Shown piece by piece: positions 57,141 to 64,000 of a stretch of DNA of 64,000 nucleotides (position 1 is its first letter; every line of letters starts with the position of its first letter). This stretch comes from Przewalskia tangutica (lineage: Eukaryota > Streptophyta > Magnoliopsida > Solanales > Solanaceae). A program made the position numbers and the translations under genes. The stretch is taken from positions 134,197,254 through 134,261,253 of the forward strand of contig CM056721.1 of assembly GCA_029844215.1 (NCBI GenBank), read 5' to 3'. Below the pieces are notes generated by a model. The model saw only the letters and a program-made list of their open reading frames with translations, was not told the DNA's origin and made no database searches.

Positions 57141-57519
57141 GAAATCCTCTAGGCAAACCCTTATTGTCCGATCCACGATGGAGTCAGAATTTATCGCTTT
57201 AGACAAATCGGGAGAAGAAGCTGAATGGCTTCATGGTTTCTTAGAGGATGTACTATGTTGGGATAAACCCGTGTCTTATGTAATGATCCACTGCGACAGT
57301 CAGTCGGCTTTAGGAAGAGCACGAAGTTCAATATACAACGGCAAGTCTCGTCATAATCGACGGAAACATGAGTCTGTTAGGCAACTGATCACCTCGGGTG
57401 TTATTTCCATTGATTACATAAAATCTAAGGAAAATATCGCAGATCCCTCGACGAAGGGAATACCCAGAGATCAGATGAACCGCCTGTCTAGGGGAATGGA
57501 CTTAAAATCCAATCAATAA
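57141..57519 (+). pseudogene. Copia RNase H C-terminal half
   Basis: An open frame from the junction: SSRQTLIVRSTMESEFIAL, then EEAEWLHGFLEDVL, IHCDSQSALGRARSSIYNGK, SRHNRRKHESVRQLI and IKSKENIADPSTKGIPRDQM, stop at 57519. It retains the catalytic E of STMESE and the D of HCDSQSA. It is the best preserved RNase H in the window but has no upstream RT. Confidence 0.9.
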
Positions 57520-58138
57520 GAATCAATATAGTGGACACCCAACCTTACAGACTGAAGATCTCAGGGATAAGGTTCAATGGGAAAACTAAAATGTAATGGT
57601 TCAGATAAGCGCTTCGGTGGAAGCAAGAGCACTTCAGATAGATTTCTTCTTAAGAAACATAATTCAAAGGTCATTCCCGTGATAGACAAAAAGTGCTACC
57701 TGTAGAGGGGTAAATGATACGTTCCCAAAACCTTTAATGATCCTCCAAAGTTGAGGTTAGGTTGAGGAAACTTTTAATGGTTCTTAACGCTTGTATAGCT
57801 GAGTATTGCAGCATACCTTGTAGGAGACCACCTATTTAGTGCGATGACAGACCGCCTCAAATGAACGCACTTAAGAAACCAAGGGTGTCCACGGCCCACG
57901 ATGGACAAAACACTAGAAAGATTGAGTAGGAAAGATGCTGTGTTGGTATCATTGTCTTGACATAAACTAAACACTGACGGTTCAAGACATTACGTTCACC
58001 GCACAGTAAATATGTCCGATGGTATTCTACTATGAAAGGTTCAAGGCTACGGCTACCTCTCCAGATGCAACGTCGATCCGCCGGATGATTGCTAGAAAGA
58101 CACCATGATGTGCACCAAAATCTCTTCCAGGAGGGGAT

Positions 58139-59068
58139 TGTTGGAAATATTTATTAAACGTGAAATAAAGTTAATCCTATTTAATTACGAATCGAACAAT
58201 TGGAGCCCCGCACGTAGGAAACGTTGTTTTCACACACGTGTACATATAGTGCCAAGGATCAGAATTTTCTTAAATGGAAGAGATATTGGTACGTATACGA
58301 ATTGTTTGAGACGTAAGATAATAGACGGTTATTGGCCAAATGATGTTGGTTTCACGTTGGTAAATGAAAGGAAGAAATGTGTAAGAGATGAAAACGAATC
58401 AGAAAATTTATCACGGGAAAAAGGGGAGCATCGCGGTGCCACAAGGACAGAACCGCGGTGCTACAAGGACAGAATCGCAGTGCTAATTCCATTTTCGATT
58501 CCAGTGACTTACTGGAATTTAGGCACCGCGGTGCCTCGACGTTTTTCAGTAACGAAGTGGGCGAATTGAAACTGATTCTTGGGCTGACTTTGGAGCAATT
58601 ACTCTCCATTACTTGGCTATTGAATTCAGCCATTACTAGGCTGAATTAACCTCAATATCAATGGTCATTACTTGACATTGATGGCCGTTCATTTGGTGAA
58701 TTGAAAAGATCAAATCATCTACTTATAAATTGATGCCTTGGGCACAATTGCAAGATACACTACACATTGACACTTAAACAATTCCCTGAAAATTGTCTTC
58801 CTCTCTAGCAATCAAATACACTCAAAGATCTTTCTTATCAAGCGAACACTTGAGTCCCTTTGCTCACTTGTTTGATGCTATTTTATCTTGGGAGTTAAAT
58901 TGCTAACACAACCGTTGAAAGGACATACGTGAGCAATATTATCTTAAGGAAAGATTGAAACTTCAATCGATTCAGCAAGACCTTTTACTTGTTTAATTTT
59001 TAGAATTATTATTTATTTGTTGTTGTTGTTGCTTTCCCGTTTTTCTTGTAATTTTATATTTATATTCA
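58139..59068 (+). repeat. 3' LTR of the Copia A-family copy
   Basis: Similar to the Copia A LTRs in its first 200 bp (TTAATCCTATTTAATTACGA, GGAGCCCCGCACGTAGG) and in the segment around 58550-58760 (GAATTGAAACTGATTCTTGG, CATTACTTGACATTGATGG). The GC-rich patch at about 58427-58545 differs in sequence but carries repeated CCGCGGTGC words. The 3' end is approximate. Confidence 0.75.
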
Positions 59069-59628
59069 ATATATATATACCCCATTCATGAATAAAAATA
59101 GTTAAGAAATTAATTCTTTCATATAATACTATAAATAATGGCGTAGTCTGTGATTTCGTTAGGAATGTAACAATATTCAACTGGTCACTTTTTGTTGACT
59201 ATAATTTTACCTTAAACGTAACGTAAGTAATATTATTTTTTCAAGTCAATCCAATCTACTTCTCCATATTTATTCAATTTCTAAACCACCTCTCCAATTT
59301 ACATCACTATATCATTTTCCCCCCTTCATATTTTGGTTTTGACATATCAGTGAGTCTTGCTTTATCAGAAACAACTAAGCATGTAACATGTACTCAATTT
59401 CTTAGTCAACTCTATGTTTGTGTATTGCTCTTTTATTTGATGGAATAAAAATAAGAGTTTAATATTTAAATAATTGAGATGTCATAAATTATTTTTAAAT
59501 TTCTTATAATAATAAAATCATCCTTTGTTAGGCCAAGGACGTACATAGACCAATCAAATGTTTAAGTGGGGCTTTCAAAGGTCTGAAATTTGATATCACT
59601 AGTTAAATTCACTTGTTAATCATAATCA
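59069..59628. other. Intergenic DNA
   Basis: AT-rich DNA to the right of the Copia LTR. No gene recognised. Confidence 0.4.
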
Positions 59629-59630
59629 TA

Positions 59631-59903
59631 CTCCCTCCGTCTAAAATTATTTGTCGTTTTTTGTTTATACGTTTATTAAGAAATATTAATTAGGAGGAGT
59701 ATTTGACATACTTTACCTGTATTTATGTCTAAGTTATAATCTTTTTCCATCAAATATTTATTATATTGATATATCATCTTCATTAACGACAAAAGATAAA
59801 ATAGAGAAAAATTTATTAATTATGCCTTAAACTTCTAAAATGATAAATAATTTGAGACACCTATTTTTAATAATCACGATAAATAATTTAAGACGAAGGA
59901 TGT
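59631..59903. mobile_element. Stowaway-like MITE upstream of ZIP gene
   Basis: The left end CTCCCTCCGTCTAAAATTAT and the right end, read on the other strand, CATCCTTCGTCTTAAATTAT, form inverted repeats. TA lies on both sides (59629-59630 and 59904-59905). 273 bp, AT-rich, non-coding. Confidence 0.77.
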
Positions 59904-60189
59904 AATATTTATTAATAGAAGGTATACCTAAATTTGTTTCACCGTGTTTTGGGGGTAAACTTAAGGATTGTTATTAGGAAACAAATTGTTGTAAGGGAAA
60001 AGGGAAATGAAAACCATGGACGGAAGGGTGTATTTTATTTTGTCAAATACCTAAACAAAACAGAACACGCATATTCTATTGGTAGTCAACTGATCAGATT
60101 AAGCAAATACACAAAAGTTTTTCCCCCCCTATTCTATTGGTAGTCAACCGACTATTCTGTTCTCAAAGCATATTCTGTTGGTAGTCAAC

Positions 60190-61356
60190 ACTATTTCGAA
60201 ACAGAGAAATTGATATCATCTGTCCGAGAAGAGAAGAGAAGAGAGCAAAGTGCTTTCACGCTGTTTTGGTCGTGATCCTTCAGATTGCTGAGTGTCGACG
60301 AAATAGGTAAAAATCTTGGCATTCCTTGCTGTATCCCATCTGGGTTTTTTCAAGATTAATGTTTTTTCTATCAAGATTGTTCTTTTTTGGTTGTTATTGA
60401 ATTACCCATGATTGGATATATGATTTGGAGGTAAATTTATGTATCTCTTATTTTCCTCTGTGGGTTTGGCATGTTGAGGTTTTTTAGGGGGGGGATGGGG
60501 TGGGGGTAGGTAGGGATAGTGATTTATTTATGTAGTCTTGTTTTTGTTACTTTGATTATTAATTTAAACTTTATATTCATATGAATTTTCGTGCTTTATG
60601 CTGATCAATGTTGTTGTAGTATGAGTATTGTTGAGCTCGTGTTTGGGGTTTTGAACTGTGCTATGTACAATGTATCAGTTTAACAGATCGTAAACTAAAG
60701 TTTGATGGAAATATTTGGTAATTAATAATGACTCTGATGATAGACAAGTACAAAAAAAAAGTTAGCTTCTTTGGTTGGTTGTAGGAACAGAGCCTGGTAA
60801 TGAGATATGTTGCCAAGAAAGCACAAATTTTGTTAGCTCCAAGAGAAAACTAAGTTTAATCTCTGTTGATCATATTCAGGGTTAACTAGTGCTGTAACTG
60901 CTGTTTGGGATGTCATCTAATCATGGGCCAAGTCTCACTTGTAGTTAAACTTTTGACTACTGAGGAAAGACTGTTTCTCCGACTTTAGTGTATTCAGGAG
61001 TTATGATTTCGTGTTTGAGTTGTTAGACTCTTCTTTCTTGTTCCTTGTTGTCTGGCTCTTGTACTTCATTCTCCTCCATCTCAAAACATTCTTCATTTTA
61101 ATGTTAACTGGCGAACTCGCTAAATAAGCTTATCGTGTGTAAATTATTTGGTGCATATTACCTGAATTGTCACGATGAACTATTAGGTTGAATAAAGACA
61201 ACGCAGGGATTGTGGAAAGTTAGATGCAACAAGTTGCAACTTTGTTCTGTTTGCTGTTGGTCTTCTTATGCTTGCTCTATTTGTCTCTTTGCATTTGTCT
61301 ACAGTACTGTTGAATTGATTGAGATAGAAACGTTTTTGCGATTCATTCTAGTGCAG
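60190..61356 (+). promoter_or_regulatory. Probable 5' leader exon and leader intron of the ZIP gene
   Basis: A GAGAAGAGAAGAGAAGAGAG tract at about 60228-60247 and following sequence up to a GTAAAAATC donor-like site at about 60307 look like a plant leader exon. A possible acceptor is TCTAGTGCAG ending at 61356. The GAAAGAGAGA-type repeats are common in leaders. This is inference from splice-like signals; no transcript evidence. Confidence 0.4.
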
Positions 61357-61368
61357 AACGGACCAGTT

Positions 61369-61485
61369 ATGCCCTTGACAACAGTGACAGGAACAGTAAG
61401 TTTGCCGGTGATTCAGTATGCCATGGATTTTGATAGTTGGAGAAGTTCACAAAGTTATTTGTTCCAAAGGAAGTTAGTCTGGTGA
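61369..61485 (+). promoter_or_regulatory. Candidate upstream ORF of the ZIP gene
   Basis: A 38-codon ORF (starting MPLTTVTGTVSLPVIQYAMD) ends 98 bp before the main ATG at 61584. If the leader starts at 61357 or earlier, ribosomes would meet it first. Regulatory effect is unproven. Confidence 0.35.
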
Positions 61486-61583
61486 AATCTGCAGACTCTG
61501 AGAAGATGAATTTCCGATGACTCTCTTGATGATTATACTGGTTTCGAGGACTTTCAGGGCTATAGTGATTTGCTGATCTAATC

Positions 61584-63925
61584 ATGACAAATATGGGGTT
61601 GAGATTTGCACAAGTTCTTTTATTCTTTCTCTTTGTTTCAGCTTTGATTTTTTATGTCACAGCTGCATCTGAAGAAGTGAGTGTACAAAGGATAATAACT
61701 GCTCCTCTAAGGAATGCCAGAACCAATATAATTGATGGTTCTGGTAAAGAATATGGTATTGATTCTGTCAGTATGGATGGTGATAACACCAGAGTGTCTG
61801 TTTCAACAGTTGCATTGTTCACTTTGGCAATGGCCGCGGCTAGTGGTTTGGGTGCAGTACCATTTTTCTTTGTGGAGCTGGATCCTCAATGGTCGGGAGT
61901 ATGCAATGGAATGGCTGCTGGAGTGATGTTGGCGGCGAGTTTTGACCTTATACAGGAAGGACAAGAACATGGAAGTGGTGGATGGGTTGTGTTTGGTATT
62001 TTGGCTGGTGGAATCTTCATATTGCTTTGTAAGAAGGTGAAATCCCTAGTTTCCCTCTTTCTTGTTGTCCAGTTTTCGTCCTTCAATTAGTTTTATATCA
62101 TATCTGCTAACTGAATAACATTATATGGTTCCATTGATTAACATTAAATAATTTTATTATTTTCTTTAATATCATGTATTTTTTGTGACTACTTATCTAG
62201 ATAAAAATGGAAAACGTCCCGTGAGTAAGTAAAGCTTAATACACGGCTTGGGCAGCTAGTCTTTCGGTATCTTTGGCCTGAAAAGTAGAGAAGTTACTGC
62301 TTTACGGTTTCAATCATTCTGTTGAGTGGATATCAGATATAGTGTGTTGTATTATTGTTTCTAAAACTCTATTTACTGAAGGAGATTATAAAAGCCTCGT
62401 CACATTACTAGTGAGTGCTAGTTGTATAAGATTGACCTGCTGGCTATTTGAAGTAAACATAATTCTGTTAAAATTTATCTATATAGCACAACTCTTGTTA
62501 CTCTTGCATAGTTTGACAAATTTCTTCATTCCCACTCTGCAATTCCTCATGTTGTTTGACTGTGTTCATATTCAGTTTCTTGAACAATATGGTGAAGTAA
62601 GTATGCTGGACATTAAGGGAGCAGATGCAGCAAAAGTCATCCTTGTTGTTGGAATTATGACACTTCACTCATTTGGGGAGGGTGCTGGTGTTGGAGTATC
62701 CTTTGCTGGCTCCAAAGGTCTTTCTCAGGGTATCTTGGTAACTCTGGCTATTGCCGTGCACAACATACCAGAGGGTTTAGCTGTGAGCATGGTTCTTGCA
62801 TCAAGAGGAGTTTCTCCAAAGAATGCCATGTTATGGAGTATATTAACTTCCTTACCTCAGGTGATTGAATATATATCATCTTTTACAAATTGGGATTTCT
62901 AAGTAGACAAGTGAAAGTTGGGATGTATCTACATTTTGTTCTCACTGATTCCTGTAACTAGTACCTGATTGTTATACCAATCAAACCAGATTTTGCCATT
63001 TGTTATATGTAGTCTTTGTCTTCTTTAAGAGGTGCTTGTGACAATCATTTGTAACGATAGTTTGTACTTGTGTGTACTAATATGAATTTAGTTTCCGCTT
63101 TTTGTTATAGTTCAATTATTTTCCATCCATTGTCAGTACTCATGATATATTGATGCCTAAGCCTTGAATTCCTTCTTAATGCAGCCAATTGTTGCAGTAC
63201 CATCATTTATCTGTGCCGATGCATTTCACAAATTTCTGCCATTTGCTACTGGCTTTGCTGCTGGATGTATGATTTGGATAGTTGTTGCTGAGGTCCTTCC
63301 TGATGGATTCAAGGTAATTTGTTTAATGCCCTCTTAATTTTCGACAGACCTTTCATACCTGACTTGTATAGTGCCCTCTACCTAAAGGAAAAAAAAAGAA
63401 CAGAAAATAAAGGAAAAGAGATAAAATGAGGATATAGAAAAAATTGCTCTCTAGTGATCCATGATGATTTTAGTTGGCAAGAAATGGGTGTATGTTGAAC
63501 TCTAATATGTGGAGAAGCACTTATGTACTGTTCTATGAAACTTTGGATGGAATTGGCTCCTTGAATCTTATCAACTGATCGGAATCAGTAGATCGAAATG
63601 TTAATGACACTTCTGTTTAGCTAATAAGTGACTTTATGGATGTTAGTTGAAAAGGAAATACTCTATTTTGTAGTTTTTCATTGACAACTTTTCGAAATGG
63701 TGGTTACAGTAATTCCACAATCTAAAGCTGGATGTTTTGTATTCTAATACTATCGCCGCTAGTCCTGCACAACCGTTGCTGAAATATTGATTACATTTTC
63801 CTTTAATTTATGGTTCTCGGTGTGCAGGAAGCCTCACCATCTCATGTTGCATCAGCTGCTACTCTTTCAGTAGCATTTATGGAAGCTCTTAGTGCTGTAT
63901 TTCAGAGTTTTGGCCACAACTACAA
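61584..63925 (+). CDS. ZIP-family metal transporter, 3' end beyond window
   Basis: Coding exons 61584-62036, 62576-62860, 63185-63313 and 63828-63925; the last ends with a split codon before GTGAGT, so the gene continues past the edge. About 321 residues are visible. Start chosen at MTNMGLRFAQVLLFFLFVSA, which gives a signal-peptide-like hydrophobic N-terminus. Membrane segments follow: VALFTLAMAAASGLGAVPFF, GVCNGMAAGVMLAASFDLIQ, VVFGILAGGIFILL, then the conserved ZIP metal-site helices HSFGEGAGVG and HNIPEGLAVS, and ATGFAAGCMIWIVVAEVLPD. Family knowledge: ZIP proteins move zinc, iron or manganese into the cytoplasm, using His and Glu of these two helices. The closest plant relatives I recall are the At3g08650-type proteins, about 600 aa, so roughly half may be missing. 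Metal preference cannot be told from sequence. Confidence 0.92.
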
Positions 63926-64000
63926 GTGAGTTCATCTTTCGCCTGCCCTATATCTCTGCTTCCGACCCCTGCAATAACAGGAGTAAAAATTGAAACAGAT

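Larger units (their letters stand above)
57141..59068 (+). mobile_element. Copia A-family copy, 3' part only (RNase H tail and LTR)
   Basis: The RNase H frame starts abruptly at 57141, followed by a non-coding 3' region similar to 9420-10060 of Copia A in reverse, a purine tract CCAGGAGGGGAT at 58127-58138 and an LTR from 58139 (TGTTGGAAATATTTATTAAACG-like start) to about 59068. Everything 5' of the RNase H is missing, replaced by the Gypsy LTR ending at 57140. Confidence 0.83.

Noticed and set aside
58105..58569. 154-codon ORF over the Copia LTR start at 58139
   Set aside because: Spans the purine tract and LTR boundary, non-coding in this family; no domain.
1..64000. Search for CRISPR arrays, endogenous pararetroviruses, resistance-gene (NB-LRR) or biosynthetic clusters
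   Set aside because: No regularly spaced repeats, viral coat/movement-type motifs, NB-ARC motifs or tandem metabolic genes were seen on either strand.

Overview
The window is nuclear DNA from a flowering plant, most likely a member of the nightshade family (Solanaceae). The evidence is five intron-rich or plastid-targeted plant genes standing among densely nested transposable elements, including TS-like SINEs with the GGGTATGTTGTTG tail that is typical of Solanaceae. I see no bacterial operons, CRISPR arrays, phage or viral genes, and no undescribed gene system. What is unusual here is the architecture of the nested elements.

Genes, left to right. (1) About 709-6937, plus strand: a TWISTED DWARF 1/FKBP42-type co-chaperone; its first exon is not visible. 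(2) 26140-34673, plus: a full OBERON4/TITANIA-like PHD-finger protein in two exons, 1165 aa, with a 5-kb intron occupied by a decayed hAT transposon. (3) 36410-42993, minus: complete DNA topoisomerase II in 19 exons, reconstructed to 1474 aa, including one GC-AG intron. Genes 2 and 3 are tail to tail, with a 3 x 103-bp tandem repeat between them. (4) 50980-51453, plus: single-exon plastid ferredoxin-thioredoxin reductase variable subunit. (5) 61584 to beyond the right edge, plus: a ZIP-family metal transporter with a probable long 5' leader. These are unlinked housekeeping, developmental, plastid and transport functions; adjacency implies no shared pathway.

Repeats, left to right. 1.3-5.1 kb (TWD1 intron): a fold-back element and several SINE pieces. 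8372-17054: a minus-strand Copia element with both LTRs, an internal deletion and a 2570-bp solo Gypsy-type LTR inserted in its integrase. 18.3 kb: a Stowaway-like MITE, then a LINE tail. 19375-24082: a decayed plus-strand Copia element. 30014-33285: the hAT element in the OBERON4 intron. 43472-44158: a small hAT element 479 bp upstream of the TOP2 start codon. 45688-47814: a Mutator-like fold-back element carrying a second Mutator-like element, each with a perfect 9-bp target duplication. 48.2-50.1 kb: a truncated Copia relic. 52.6-59.07 kb: a collapsed nest of SINE, hAT, Gypsy LTR, Gypsy gag with its own LTR, and a Copia tail with LTR.

Exon boundaries were read by eye from GT/GC-AG signals, reading-frame continuity and remembered family conservation. 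No alignment or database search was run, so family-level names are firmer than orthologue-level names.
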